Below are positions 35,235-47,653 of a stretch of DNA of 64,000 bases, piece after piece. Position 1 is the first letter of the stretch; every line of letters starts with the position of its first letter. This DNA is from Primulina eburnea. Lineage: Eukaryota; Streptophyta; Magnoliopsida; Lamiales; Gesneriaceae. A model generated the notes under the pieces. The model saw only the letters and a program-made list of their open reading frames with translations. It did no database searches and was not told where the DNA came from. The stretch spans positions 1,255,001 to 1,319,000 of the forward strand of contig NC_133109.1 of NCBI RefSeq assembly GCF_022965805.1, read 5' to 3'. The translations under genes and the position numbers were made by a program.

Positions 35235-37167
35235 TGTAACGTCTGAAAATTAGTCCACGTAGACCGCATGCATGAAAATTATTAAATTGCTAAAATATTT
35301 TAATTAAATGATTTTGGATGCACGAATTATATACTTGAGTGACTAAATGATTAAATGTGTAATTTTACTTGATTTCATAATTTAAAGATTTTCAGACGAA
35401 TATGGTGGTTGGCCGGTACGGAGGACTGAAGACGATTAAGTTGTTACAGATTTAAAAGATAAAATTTTATTTTAATTAAGAAAATATTTATTTTAAATAA
35501 CTTTAGAATTATAGCATTTTTAAGGTCAAGTTTAAATTAATTAGCGGGAGCAAGGAATTTTATGTCATTTATAAGGAATTTTCGGAAATATGTATTTTTA
35601 AATCTTTTTTTTATGCCTAATGATTTATAAATCTTAATGAGCCTAAATTATTATTTAAAAAATTATGGTTAATTAAGCCCATTAATTAAGTGTTTAAGAA
35701 ACCTTTTTTAATTCTTTTTAAAAGAGTTCTACACACACAAACCACTAATCCCTAAACCCTAGACACACACACACACACACACATCGAAACACACACAATT
35801 TACGTGAAATTGAAAGTGAAGGTAGAACATCAGCCGAAACTTGGAGCTCTTGGGCAAGTGAAGTTTCAATTTTTTTTCTCCTTCGTTTTTCAATTTTCTT
35901 CATCGTTCTTCCTTCCAACAGCGATCAGCTGACTCTCTTGCATCCCAAGGTAGGTTTTTGGTAGGGTTTCGACAAGAAAAAATGATAGAAATCGTCCTCC
36001 ATTCGTCAGCGACGTTCCACCGCTTCGGTATTCATATTTCAAGCGTTTAAACACAAAGGCACGTTTCTGAACTTTCTTTTTGCACCATTCAAATCATAAT
36101 ATACGTATTTTATGTTTTAAAGCATGGAAATTATATCGATCAAATTATTTGACAGTTGGATGAATATTTTTCAAAGTTTTGACTTTTTGTGCTCATTTGA
36201 GACGTATTATGACTTCTAAAGGACATGTTGCCATTAGGGGACATTAAAGGATTGTAAAAAGTTTTGTTTAAGGGGTAAACAAAGGTCGGAAAGTAGCAAA
36301 TGAAGTGTATGGTGGAGACTTGAAAGTTAGGGTTTTCTTACATGTTTTGGGATGTTTCCATCGGCCTAGGTTGTGGGTGTGAAGGGGCTAGTGCGGCTGG
36401 TCCAGTAGGGTCCAGGAGGGTGGCTGGTGGTCTGGTCCATGGTGGCTCGAGATTTTAGGTGCGCGGCTTCCTTTGGGAGACATAGGTTCGAAAATAGTTA
36501 GAGAAAGAGACGGGGCTCGAACCGTGGTTCACATGAGATGGTTCATGACTCATGGGGGTAGTTTATGGATGAAAATTGTAAGTTTAAATTTGGAAATAAA
36601 ATTGTAAGTTTTGAATTAATTCGGGTTCAGAATGATTCACGATTTTGTTATTAAGTCATTAAATCGAAAGGCTCGGGTTTACGTTTAAGAAAAATATTAG
36701 GAGTCAAATTTGAGATTATATGATGAATTAGGATAGATCAAGTCAATAAAAGTAAGAAAAAGTAAAGATTGGGAAGTTCGAGGTCCATGGGTAAAATGAT
36801 CATTTTACGTCCCGGGTAATTCGAAAGGTCTGGCAGTGTCCCGAAGAATCATAATACATTCAAAATGATATCTTAAAATGTTTATGATAAACATATGATA
36901 TTTTTATGATATATGCAAATGTTGTACGATTTTTTTCCCGACAAATGCTATTTTATGATTTTGAAAGATCCGATTTTTATAAATAAAAGGAAAAGAAAAA
37001 TATTTTGAAAGATATGAATTGACTTTGACAAAAAAAAGATATGATGAGAGATATCGTGAGAGAAAAGGCCCCAGAGGGAGCCCCATTACGGGAGAAGGCT
37101 ACAGAGGGAGCCCGACGATTGTATTCATATTTGGCCACGGCCCAGTGACGAGAGTTGCTGACGCCCC
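35235..37167 (+). repeat. 3' LTR of the old Ty3/gypsy element, truncated
   Basis: Homologous to the first about 1.9 kb of 20749-23252 with many substitutions; similarity stops at about 37167 (ACGCCCC). Its first two bases were separated from the rest by the solo LTR: the duplicated ATTTG occurs at 32853-32857 and 35232-35236. Confidence 0.75.
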
Positions 37168-38429
37168 AAGTAACTTTTGTTAGGATAAAAAATGATTTTA
37201 GAAAAGAGTGAATAAAATCATTAAAATAAAAAAAATAGATTTCGCAAACTTAAGCTATGTAAGCATCTCAGGTGAATTTTCCGCTCAAATTAAGTATGTA
37301 GAGAAACTAACAGATAAGTGCGGAAACAACTCTATATATAAAGTGAAAAAGATACGCAAATATGACCACACCAAGTAAGTAAATGATTAAAAATAAAAAT
37401 AAACGAAATTTTATTTATGGAAGTTCGAAGGCAAATTTTCTACGTCTTTTTTTCTTCTTTTTCCATAAGAATTCCACTAGAAGGTTTGATCGTTACAACT
37501 TTTTGTACAAATCCATTTATGCTCAGTTCACCAACCCTATTGAGCTGAAAGTCCCGAAAATTATTCAAAAAACTCAATCTATTCATAAACATTTTTCCGA
37601 TAGTTATGATAATTATCAAAATAAACTATAGCTCGTGTAAGTAAATGATAAATGAGAAAAAAAGGTGCACTTAATGATCCTTAAACAATCTGATACAATT
37701 TTTTAGCTTGTGTAAATCATCTTGAAATAAGTTTTTAAGAAACACTGACATAGATTCATAAGTGCTCGATAGCGTGCAAAATTCAGGGATTCAAAAAATT
37801 CTTGTGAACATTTCTAATACATTCCCCTCATATAGATAATGGTCACAACATCAATAAATATGAATGGTACTCATAAATGTACCAGATGGCCGACAATATT
37901 TCAGAGAGTGCCACATGTCTTTGTTATCTTTTCAAGTATAGTACTTGACAATTAAATTCTTTTGGACACTAGCTGGATGAAACAACAAAAAAATATTTTA
38001 TTCTGTTAACAGGGAGAGAGAATGTATGTTCTTGTTGATCAAATAAAAAAGCTCAAAATATAATTGGTTGTTTCACTCAGAGAATGTCTTTAGATCATAA
38101 GTTGACGGTCAGCACAAAGTAATTTGGCTCAGTTCACATCATTACCATTATGTTTGTAAGTTTATCAGCTAAGTTCTTGATAGGATCATCATATCATTTT
38201 AATACTTATGATCATATAAATTCTTTGAGAGATATGCGTTTATTAGTTCAATTAAGTCAGATTAGTTCAGTTCATAATCACAAAAACTTAAGTTCAAATT
38301 TTATATTAACAATTTATCACTTTTTAGTCATGTCAAAACCGAGCAGAAATTCAGGTATTAAAAAGAAACCAAACTTTCATATATGAACTGAAATGTTTAG
38401 GAGTTAATAAAAAACCGTTCATAAATCAA
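37168..38429. other. AT-rich region, probable 3' part of a decayed SIRE-type element
   Basis: No gene can be supported. On the minus strand this follows the stop of the decayed third ORF at 38430, so it may be the untranslated 3' end of that element. Short ORFs here lack motifs. Confidence 0.4.
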
Positions 38430-38716
38430 TTAAATTCTATCTTCTGAATATTTCATGCAAAGAATGGCTTGTTCTAATCCACTGCTTGAATTACCATGAC
38501 CACTGCCTGAACTACCATGACCACCACTACCAGGTGTTTTCTTGTGTTAAGAAGAAGAAGGCATAGCAGATGACTTGTCTTTATCTTCGATTTTTCGGGC
38601 TCCTTGGGGTTTTTCCTCATTTTGGCATCACTTTTTCAAGGCTGAAGAAAATTGATGATCACTTCACTGAGTTGGATGCCAAAAACTTCAATTCGTATAG
38701 ACAAGGCAGCACGGGC
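38430..38716 (-). pseudogene. C-terminal piece of a SIRE-type third ORF, broken
   Basis: The minus strand reads a Gly/Ser/His tail (HKKTPGSGGHGSSGSGHGN) after an in-frame stop, preceded in another frame by VFGIQLSEVIINFLQ. It joins 47654-48029 once the copia insertion is removed: the text ITFRIYHA ends at one border and continues into this piece at the other. The second copy of this ORF, in better shape, is at 61038-63877. Confidence 0.55.
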
Positions 38717-39045
38717 TGTTGGGAATTAAACTATCAAAGATCAAACTAATTTGAGAGAAAAATCAATCTATTAAATTCATAGATTTAATTTACAGAAAGA
38801 AATAAAAACTATCAGATCCTCACAGCACTCTCAAGGCTCTCCTCTTCTTGGGATTGGGATTCCTCAACTGAGAATGAGATGATTTAAACAACGAGCTGAA
38901 GCCTCTATTTATAGAGGATATTCTGCACATGTTAATGGGTGTGAATGGACGATGACAGCCATTGGAGAATCAACAATGGCTGCACCTACCGTTGGAAAGT
39001 AGACCTTCTAGATGGTGGCTGGAGATTTCCAATTTGAGTTCTTCA
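38717..39045 (-). repeat. Copia LTR 1 (3' LTR)
   Basis: 329 bp, from TGTTGGGAATTAAAC to GAGTTCTTCA. The TATA box on the minus strand is CTATAAATAG (about 38905-38914). The polypurine tract GGAGGGGGAGAA (minus) abuts its right end (about 39047-39058). Confidence 0.92.
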
Positions 39046-40540
39046 ATTCTCCCCCTCCAGCCATATCCAAAACAAGCATTCCAGCTATGTCTCTGCATAG
39101 CTCTAACTTTTCTCGAGTTACCACTTTTGTCAACATACCTGTTGGATTCTCCTTCGTATGAATCTTAACCAGTCTCAACAGTTGTCGATCCATAACTTCA
39201 CGTATCCAATGATATCGAATATCAATATGCTTTGTACGGGAATGGTACATGGAGTTCTTGCTTAAGTCGAGAGCACTTTGACTGTCACAATGTACCTTGT
39301 ACTCTTTCTGCTTGATTCCAAGTTCTTGAAGATATAGCTTTAGCCACAACATTTCTTTCCCAGCTTCAGCGACAGCAATATACTCTGCTTATGTTGTGGA
39401 TAAAGCAACACACTTCTGCAGTCGTGACTGCCATGAGACAGCTCCCCCCGCGAAAGTGTAGATATATCCTGAAGTAGATTTGCTACTATCAATATCTCCG
39501 GCCATATCTGCATCCGTATAGCCCTCCAATATTGGACCAGCTCCCCCGTAACAAAGACATAATTTAGTAGTACCCTTTAGATACCTGAGAATCCACTTTA
39601 CTGCCTCCCAATGCTGCTTTCTAGGGTTGGAGAGAAAACGACTCACCTTTCCCACTGCATGAGCAATATCTGGCCTTGTGCATACCATTGCATACATCAA
39701 ACTTCTAACCACTGAAGAATATGGTATTGATGAAATTTCCCCGATATCTTTCTTGGATAAAGAACATGCACTCTTGCTCATCTTGAAATGATTGGCAAGT
39801 GGAATGCTGACTGGTTTGGCGTTGTTCATGTTGAACCTCTCGAGCACACGTTCAATTACTTCTCCTGAGATAACCATGACCGTTGGTTGTTTCTGTCTCG
39901 AACAATCTGCATTCCCAAAATCTGTTGAGCTGGTCCTAAGTCCTTCATTTCAAAAAACTTAGAGAGTTCATTCTTTAACTGACTAATCTTCGTTGCATCC
40001 TTTCCCACGATCATAATATCGTCTACATAAAGTAGAAGAGCAACGAAACTCTCGTCTGAAAATTTCTGAATGTAAACGCACTCATCTGCAGCAATTTTCT
40101 TATAGCCTTGACTTGCCATGCATGAGTCAAACTTCTTGTACCACTGCCTTGGTGCTTGCTTTAGACCGTACAAGCTTTTCTTAAGCTTGCAAACGAGGTT
40201 ATCACCTGAAACCTCAAAACCTTCTGGTTGCTCCATATAGATTTCTTCTTTTAAATCTCCATGAAGAAAAGCTGTCTTCACGTCCATCTGTTCAAGCTCC
40301 AAGTTCATACTTGCTACCAAGCCAAGTATAACTCGGATTGACGTCATCTTGACTACTGGTGAAAATATCTCATCAAAGTCAATTCCTTTCTTCTGTTGGA
40401 ATCCTTTGACTACCAATCGTGCTTTGTATTTCACCACTTGTCTGCTGCCATCTTTCTTCATCTTGAACACCCATTTGTTTCTTAGTGCCTTCTTCCCTTT
40501 TGGAAGTTCTACGATCTCATAAGTGTGATTCTTCTGCAGA
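39008..40540 (-). pseudogene. Copia reverse transcriptase and RNase H, broken
   Basis: Minus-strand text: KNKWVF-like start region, FKMKKDGSRQVVKYKARLVV, FDEIFSPVVKMTSIRVILG, MDVKTAFLHGDLKEEIYMEQ, KSLYGLKQAPRQWYKKFD and the active site LLYVDDIMIVG (about 40000-40035) make up RT. A frameshift near 39870 and a TAA at about 39385 (where the family has STTEAEY) break the gene. RNase H ends with HSRTKHIDIRYHWIREVMDR. It continues to the right of the solo LTR insertion as 44968-46190. Confidence 0.88.
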
Positions 40541-40545
40541 GATTC

Positions 40546-43500
40546 TGTAAAGGCCCGAAAATCCTTACTTGAAAATTTGCGGAAATTAAAAATTTTCTTT
40601 TTAAAAGAACTTAAATGGCCTCATTCATAAAATCAACTGATGAATCGAGTTCAATGTTTAAAATATAGCAGCGGAAGAAAATAAAGTTTGCCAACAATAA
40701 CAATTTAAAAATATCCAACGACTGATAAAAATTGTTTGCGGAATAAAATAACAACTGCTGCACTGAGGTCCTCGGGTGCCACTACTGCCGACCCAAGCTG
40801 GCTCACTGGTCGTCGCCCTCGGCCCTGGCCTCATCAGTACCTAAAACAATCAAGTCTAGTGAGCCTAAAGACTCAGCATGCATATATCGCAGGTAACGAG
40901 TAAAACTGAAGTAAAATGTGCATGTGATAAAATATCATGTCATGAGGCATGCTGAAAATAATCTGTACTGAGCAATTATAATACGTGCATAACTGAACTG
41001 AAAATCACAGTAAAAATATTTGCTTCTTGGAGCCCTGTACTGAAATAACTGGTAAAATTTTCTGTTGAGATTATGGTCTACGCCTGTGGCCCCTGCACTA
41101 AGCTGAACTGATCGGTAACTGGCTACCGGGGAGTGTAAAACTGAACTGAGCTGGCCGGTCACTGGCGACTGGGTGATACCAAACTGAACTGAGCGGTCAC
41201 TGGCGACCGTATAAAATAATGATCCCATACACAGTGAATTGACCACAAGCAATATCGCATAAATCTCAAAAATAAGTATTTTCTATTTTCATACACGTAA
41301 AATAATTAACTGGCATAATGAAAATATCCTGTGTATTTTACCAACTGGATTGGATTGGATCGTCCCAGGCTCGCTGTAACCTAACTGTGTCATGAAAAAT
41401 ATGCAAATGCTTATACTTGCCCAAATTATGCAATTAAGTTTGATAGGCGCATAATAGTTAGTATTTTTATTTTCATATTTCCCATTATTCCAACCTCCGA
41501 GATGTTTAATTGACACATTTTTGTGTAATTTTATTGTAGGAGGAACTTTTATGGTCTTGGAGCAAATTTGAGCTAAACAGGTGATGTTTATCACATTTGA
41601 AGTTTCCAAGATAGAGTTGAAAGTGAATGACCAAATCAGAAGAAGTCCTAGAATAAGGCGTGGCCACGCCTTATGACGATACTTCAGCTGCCAAAAAAAT
41701 TGCAAGAAGGGAAAATCAAAATATAAAACATTATCTATTATTTTATATTTTATGATTAGGGTTAATTAAGAGGTTAGTGAGATTTTTAGCAAAAAAAAGG
41801 ATTTAGACCCAAATGAGCACTCTCTCACGTGAAAAAAAAAGGTGCGCAGCTTTGAAGGAGATTTTCACCAATTTTTCCATCATTCTCACGTGGCGTAGCA
41901 AGGCGCAGGACTCCCACTTTCTCCCAACAAAAAAATAGTTTGCTTTTCTTTTATGTTTTCTTATTTATTTTTCATGGATATTATAGATCAAACTATGCTA
42001 GGCTAATTTTTTTAGTCTGATTCAAGGGATAGTCTACTGTTTAATTTTATCACTGTGAGGTTTTTCGCGCTTTGATTTATTATTCTTGTTTGCCCAATTA
42101 TTCGTTGATTTATGATTTAATTATATGAATGTTATATATCAATTAATCTGACAATTTAATTTGATGTATGATTTTCTAATGCTAATCATGAATTCAGTGA
42201 TCCGTAATTGTCATGAACGATTGGTACGTAAGTAGCAATAGGTTAGATGTGTTGTGCTATCATAACGTGTGTAATCTAAATAATCGGCGGAACTAGATCT
42301 TCCAATTGCAGCTATCTCGGTTGTTAGATTTTAGGATTAACTGTTTTCACGAAACTAAAATGATATCTTTAATTAATATGGAACGCTATCGTGCCCAGTT
42401 GATTATTGGTAAGTTTTGACTGGATGCTGGGTTTGGTCAATTAATTTAGGAAAACACAAGAATTTTAGCGGCTATCCCTATTATTCTAAGGTTAATTGTT
42501 TGGAATAACATGAATAAATGATTGGTTAACCCATGAACAGTGAGATAATTAAATAGTAGAAACCTCTTGAATCGGTATTTTTCTCGTATTAAATTCTTCA
42601 ATTTATTCTCGTCGATTAATTTTCAATTCTAGATTCAGTATTCTTTCTTGCTTGGTAATTTTAGTTTAGATTATTTTATTTAGTAATTATCAAAACAAAT
42701 CCCCCCTTTATTTATTTTTAGTATCAAAAAAAATAAATCTATCGTTCCATGTGGATTCGACCCTACTCACCATTACACTCATTATTATTTAAAAGAGTAG
42801 GAATTAATTTGGTGGTCAACGACAGCACACCAAAGTTCAAAAGATGTGACTATGACGCCTAATGACTTCGTATTTAATCATGACTCCGAACCAACCTTAA
42901 CCGACACTGAACCGACATATAGTCATGATTAAAATACGCTTAAAATACTGAAATAATGCTCCTATAATGATGAGGGTCGAAATCTAGGTGAAATGGAGGC
43001 CAAAACATGAAACGCTCTTTCGAGAGTCAATTTGGCACATCGCACCGTAAATTCTCGTACGACCTCAAAAATGATCTGAATCACGAACGGTCAAAAACAA
43101 GACCTTCCCAACTCAAAGGGGCACTGTCCAGTCCAAGGCCATAGGCTAAAAGCCAACCGAGAACTCGAACGAGCCACCGAACCGACACAGCAAGTTGCTG
43201 TCCCAAAAATACAGCAACCTTGCTTGGCTTGCTTGCGTCGTTTGCGAGGCTAATGGCCATTGGGGCTTGAACCACCGACCAAACCTCTCCAAAACGTCCC
43301 AAGGAATGATTTGAACCATGGCTAAGGGCCCTAAGCCAGCCACAATCCGCATCACACCATAACTCAACCGAAGGGTCCAACCGAGAACCAACGTGCATGC
43401 GTGTGTAGTGTTTTGCTTTGATCGATGTCTTGCGTCGTTCCAGTGGCCATTTGATTGACCATGGCACGATCTAGACATCTAGGGGCATGGTATGAACCGT

Positions 43501-44967
43501 GGCTAAGGGCCATAGGCCAACCAAGATCCACACTAACCCATCCAACTCGAAATACATGTGCTGAAAAATGGAAGGGGCCGAAGGGTATAGGGGGCTGTTT
43601 TGATGTTTTGATTAAAAACCGATGAGCCATGGACCAAGACACCAAAAGGGCCACTTGGTCACGTCTTAGACATGCTAGGGAAGTGATCTAACCATGGCTA
43701 TAGGCCCTTGGGGCAGCCAAGATCAGATCCTTCCTCCTTGACAACCAAACTGAATTTTCGAACTCAAAAAGGGACACAAATGGTGTTGCTGTCATTTCTT
43801 GCTTTCCAGCGAGCATGGGGTGAAACCGATGGACAAATGTGGTCCTAATGCATCCTATTACATGTATATAAGTCACCTTGGGAGCCTGGAGTCGATCCAA
43901 TACATGAAACTCACAAACCAAAAGAAACCGTGAAGCTTGCCAAGGAAAAATCGAAAATTCTGCATGTGTTGTTTCAAAATGTTTTGACATGTATCTCGGT
44001 TTTTGCTTGATAAAACATGATCATATACTGAAAAATAATTGATAATATGACTTGATTGAGGTTTGAAAGAAATCTAGACATGCCTGGTTTCGTTTCGAAA
44101 GAAAACGAACGAAACGACGACGACGCGGCACGGAGGAGGTGGAGCGCTTCTCTTGTTTTCTTTACTCTCGATTTTTCTCCCTTGCTTCCTACTGAATTCC
44201 CACGGTTTTTCTACTGAAAAATACTCTGAATTTCGTGAATGAGGGAGGGGAATGATGGTTAGGAGAGTGAGGGGGAGATCCAATAATAAAGGGGTTCAAT
44301 GTATGACCAAGTCTCCCTTTTTTTTGAATTTTGAATGGTTGTTTGATATCAAGTCTATGTTGGGTGTTTCTAGAATGGTGATGGCCGATTTTTACATGCT
44401 AGACTAGGATAGGATAATGCTAATTAGATCATTAAATGGTGCTAGAAAGATCAAAGAATTATCTTCCTAATTAAATACAAGAAAGGGTCAAAGGTGGCAA
44501 GGCAAATGAATTGTTTAATAGTCCAAGGGGGTGGCCGAGATTCACTAAATAAAAGGAAGGGAAAAATAATTATCTAGTGAATTAATAACCCTTAAAAACT
44601 TTACTAATCCTTTAATTAATTTAGTGAGCTAACCCCTTAATTATGCAACTTAAATGAGCTTATTTTCTACTCACCTCAAGTAACTTAAATTAAATCCTCA
44701 AACCTTCTTACTAACTTAAATGAACTTACTTGCTAGCTAAATTAACTTCTGTAATTCTCGAATCTTAAATTCTATCTCAAAACTCCAACTCCAGTCCGGC
44801 CTCACTGAAATAACTGAAATGCTAAAAAAATCAAACTACTGAACTGAAATAATAAAATAATTAACTTCAAAGAAATGCATTTAAATAATCATGCAGTGAA
44901 GTCAATTAAATTTTAAAAATCTAGAATTATGCATGGCTTATACGTAGACTGATTTACGGGTTCTACA
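40546..44967 (-). mobile_element. Large solo LTR (4422 bp) inserted in the copia pol gene
   Basis: It starts TGTAAAGGCCCG and ends GGGTTCTACA and is flanked by the duplication GATTC (40541-40545 and 44968-44972). The reverse complement of its right end (ACCCGTAAATCAGTCTACGT) resembles the start of the LTR at 20749, and GAGTCTTTAGGCTCACTAG also recurs, so it is a minus-oriented relative of that Ty3/gypsy family. It contains about 45-bp repeats around CTGAACTGAGC (41095-41210) and three degenerate repeats around ACCATGGCTAAGGGCC (43270-43760). No coding region is present. A further insertion probably occupies about 41395-42829. Confidence 0.85.
41395..42829 (+). mobile_element. Probable LTR-like or non-autonomous insertion inside the solo LTR
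   Basis: The composition and text change abruptly near 41395 and return near 42830. The block contains GATAGGCGCATAATAGTTAG and, near its end, GTGGATTCGACCCTACTCAC, a phrase I associate with Athila-like and large non-autonomous (LARD) elements. No reliable target duplication could be fixed, so the borders are approximate. Confidence 0.4.
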
Positions 44968-46190
44968 GATTCCATCTCATCTTGCATTGCTGACAACCAT
45001 GTTTCTTTGTCCTTATGAGATAGTGATTCTTGGAAACTCTCTGGTTCTCCATCTTCAGTAAGCAGAAAATACTCGGATTCCGTATATCTTCTAGATGGAA
45101 TCCGTCCTCGTTCAGACCTACGAACTTCTGGAATAGTCTGAGAAGATTCACTATCATCTGGGCCTTGTGATTATCCTGGAACATCTGGTGGAGTGGGTTG
45201 TGGCTCCCCCTGCTCAACACCCCTTTCTTCCTCACCTTCTGCTTCTGGCATGTATTCTGTCACTATATCGAACGTGTTTAGTGATGCATCTGAATTTAGA
45301 GCACCAACATTTGACTTCTAGGACATTGTAGGTTTTTCAATGTCTTCTATTGTCTGGCTTTCATGGAACACAATGTCCCTGCTTCTGATCACCTTTTTCT
45401 CCTTTGGATCCCATAGTCTGTATCCAAATTCTTCATCTCCATAGCCAATGAAAATGCATGGAGTGGTCCTTGCATCAAGCTTTTGTCTGAGCTCCTTGGA
45501 TACATGTGCGTACGCCAAATGTCCAAATACTCTTAAGTGTGAGTATGATGGATCCTTTCCAGACCACAGTTTCTCCGGAACTTCAAAATTCAGTGGTACT
45601 GATGGTGATCTGTTGATCAGGTAACAGGCGGTTCTGACTGCTTCTCCCCAGAATGACTTTGGAAGTTTAGCCATACTGAGCATACTCTGAACACGTTCCA
45701 TGATTGTCCGGTTCATTCTTTCGACTACACCGTTGTGTTGAGGGGTGCGAGGGACCGTCTTCTCATGTCGAATGCCGTATGTTTTGCAATACGCATCGAA
45801 CACCTTGGAAGTGTATTCACCTCCATTATCTGACCGGAGACACTTCAATTTCTTCCCAGTCTCACGTTCTACCATGACATGAAACATTTTGAAGTATTCG
45901 AATACCTGGTCCTTCATTTTCAGGAAATAGACCCACATCTTTCGAGAAGCATCATCAATGAACGTCAGAAAATATTTATTTCCGCCTAGTGATTCATCCT
46001 CCAGGGGACCGCAAACGTCAGAGTGTACCAGACTGAGCAACTCTGATCTTCTCGTTGAATAGGAACTGAATGAGACTCTGTGCTGCTTACCAAATAGACA
46101 ATGATTGCAAGGATCTGGCACAACATCTTTGTCAACGATGATAAGCTTTTTCTTTATTAGGGTAGACAACCCTTTCTCACTCATATGCAC
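44968..46190 (-). pseudogene. Copia integrase and RT start
   Basis: The ORF 46190-45318 begins within the pre-integrase region and has the integrase finger end PDPCNHCLFGKQHR, then HSDVCGP, DNGGEYTSK and TPQHNGVVERMNRTI (catalytic D, D, E), then SYSHLRVFGHLAYAHV. After a break near 45318, RT-leading text continues in another frame to the GATTC duplication at 44968-44972. Gag, protease and the N-terminus of the usual polyprotein are absent upstream, so this is a deleted copy. Confidence 0.88.
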
Positions 46191-46676
46191 TTCGGGGTCA
46201 GAAATTCTATTGCTGAAAATTTTGGGATCACTATATAACTTTCTGATAGTTCAGGGGTCTCTAAGTCATTACCAAAAGTTCAGGGGCCATTCTGTACTTT
46301 AGGAAAGATAAAGGACCATGTTGAAACGAGCAGAAAATATAAGGACCAAAATGCAATTTTCAGAAAATTGAATAGTGCTGATGACGTGTCACTGACTGGA
46401 CGCTTACGTGGCAATGACGTGGCGCTGATTGGACGCTTTCGTGGCAATGACGTGGCGGGCACTATTCATCATCTTCTTCGTAAAGAACTTTTGAAAAATC
46501 ACAGAAAATTCGTTTGATGTCCGATTTTCGATCTGAAAATACCGGTAGACTCGTGGAAACGAGAGCTACGTCGTGGTATAATCAAAACAAGATTTCAGAC
46601 ACTTTCACGAAATCGAATTTTTCACAGAGAGCTCTCCTTCTATGGCTAATACCTCTAACCAGACTGTGATACCACT
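46191..46676 (-). other. Copia leader with TGACGTGGC repeats, gag absent
   Basis: Where gag should begin there is only about 490 bp. The region next to LTR2 has the primer-site text (AGTGGTATCACAGTCTGG on the minus strand). At about 46380-46460 three related units each contain TGACGTGGC or TGACGTGTC next to GGACGCTT. These carry TGACG and ACGTGGC cores known from bZIP binding sites. The gag loss probably makes the copy dependent on others. Confidence 0.6.
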
Positions 46677-47005
46677 TGTTGGGAATTAAACTATCAAAGA
46701 TCAAACTAATTTGAGAGAAAAATCAATCTATTAAATTCATAGATTTAATTTACAGAAAGTAATAAAAACTCTCAGATCCTCACAGTACTCTCAAGGCTCT
46801 CCTCTACTTGGGATTAGGATTCCTCAACTGGGAATGAGATGATTTAAACAACGAGCTGAAGCCTCTATTTATAGAGGATATTCTGCACATGTTAATGGGT
46901 GTGAATGGACGATGGCAGCCATTGGAGAATCAACAATGGCTGCACCTACCGTTGAAAAGTAGACCTTCTAGATGGTGGCTGGAGATTTCAAATTTGAGTT
47001 CTTCA
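46677..47005 (-). repeat. Copia LTR 2 (middle)
   Basis: 329 bp, nearly identical to LTR1. A primer site follows it on the minus strand (left) and a polypurine tract precedes it (right), so it acts as 5' LTR for the long unit and 3' LTR for the short unit. Confidence 0.92.
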
Positions 47006-47324
47006 ATTCTCCCCCTCCAGCCATATCCAAAACAAGCATTCCAGCTATGTCTCTGCATAGCTCTAACTTTTCTCGAGTTACCACTTTTGTCAACATATCT
47101 GCTGGATTCTCCTTCGTATGAATCTTAACTAGTCTCAACAGTTGTCGATCCATAACTTCACATATCCAATGATATCGAATATCAGTATGCTTTGTACGGG
47201 AATGGTACATGGAGTTCTTGCTTAAGTCGAGAGCACTTTGACTGTCACAATGTACCTTGTACTCTTTCTGCTTGATTCCAAGTTCTTGAAGATATAGCTT
47301 TAGCCACAACATTTTGATACCACT
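47006..47324 (-). pseudogene. Deleted internal region: primer-site end fused to RNase H end
   Basis: The last 105 or so residues of RNase H (from MLWLKLYLQELGIKQKEYKV) and the polypurine tract are present, matching 39046-39352. Directly upstream is the primer-site text, so about 7 kb is missing relative to a full unit. The junction lies at about 47310-47315 (ACAACATT joined to TTGATACCAC). Confidence 0.85.
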
Positions 47325-47653
47325 TGTTGGGAATTAAACTATCAAAGATAAAACTAATTTGAGAGAAAAATCAATCTATTAAATTCATAGATTTAATTTA
47401 TAGAAAGAAATAAAAACTCTCAGATCCTCACAGCACTCTCAAGGCTCTCCTCTACTTGGGATTAGGATTCCTCAACTGGGAATGTGATGATTTAAACAAC
47501 GAGCTGAAGCCTCTATTTATAGAGGATATTCTGCACATGTTAATGGGCGTGAATGGACGATGGCAGCCATTGGAGAATCAACAATGGCTGCACCTACCAT
47601 TAAAAAGTAGACATTCTAGATGGTGGCTGGAGATTTCCAATTTGAGTTCTTCA
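47325..47653 (-). repeat. Copia LTR 3 (outermost 5' LTR)
   Basis: 329 bp, ending GAGTTCTTCA directly before the outer duplication CGGGC. It is nearly identical to LTR1 and LTR2, so the three copies arose recently from one source. Confidence 0.92.

Larger units (their letters stand above)
20749..37167 (+). mobile_element. Old Ty3/gypsy element carrying nested insertions
   Basis: Two related LTR copies that start TGTAACGTCTGAAAAT (20749 and 35235) bracket a degenerate internal region (23253-23452 and 30535-32857). A primer-site-like TTAATATCAGAG follows the first LTR, and a purine tract AAGGGGAGGA (about 32844-32853) precedes the second. The internal part outside the nested insertions is only about 2.5 kb and no protein domain is legible, so the element is internally deleted or heavily decayed. 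The right LTR is truncated at about 37167. A young Tekay element and a solo LTR are inserted inside it. Confidence 0.75.
38717..47653 (-). mobile_element. Tork-type copia insertion with three LTRs in tandem
   Basis: A single target duplication CGGGC (38712-38716 and 47654-47658) flanks the whole 8.9-kb block. Inside are three 329-bp LTRs: 38717-39045, 46677-47005 and 47325-47653. Between LTR1 and LTR2 is a gag-less pol region (itself split by a 4.4-kb solo LTR). Between LTR2 and LTR3 is a 319-bp remnant with only the primer-site end and the last part of RNase H. The orientation is minus. The element lacks gag and protease and is defective. Confidence 0.9.

Noticed and set aside
37168..37250. 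Continuation of the copia RT split by the old Ty3/gypsy element
   Set aside because: A few bases resemble the expected RT text, but translation does not continue the protein and no duplication matches.
43081..44283. Cluster of 69-128-aa minus-strand ORFs
   Set aside because: Lie in the degenerate repeats of the large solo LTR, overlap in several frames and show no domain.
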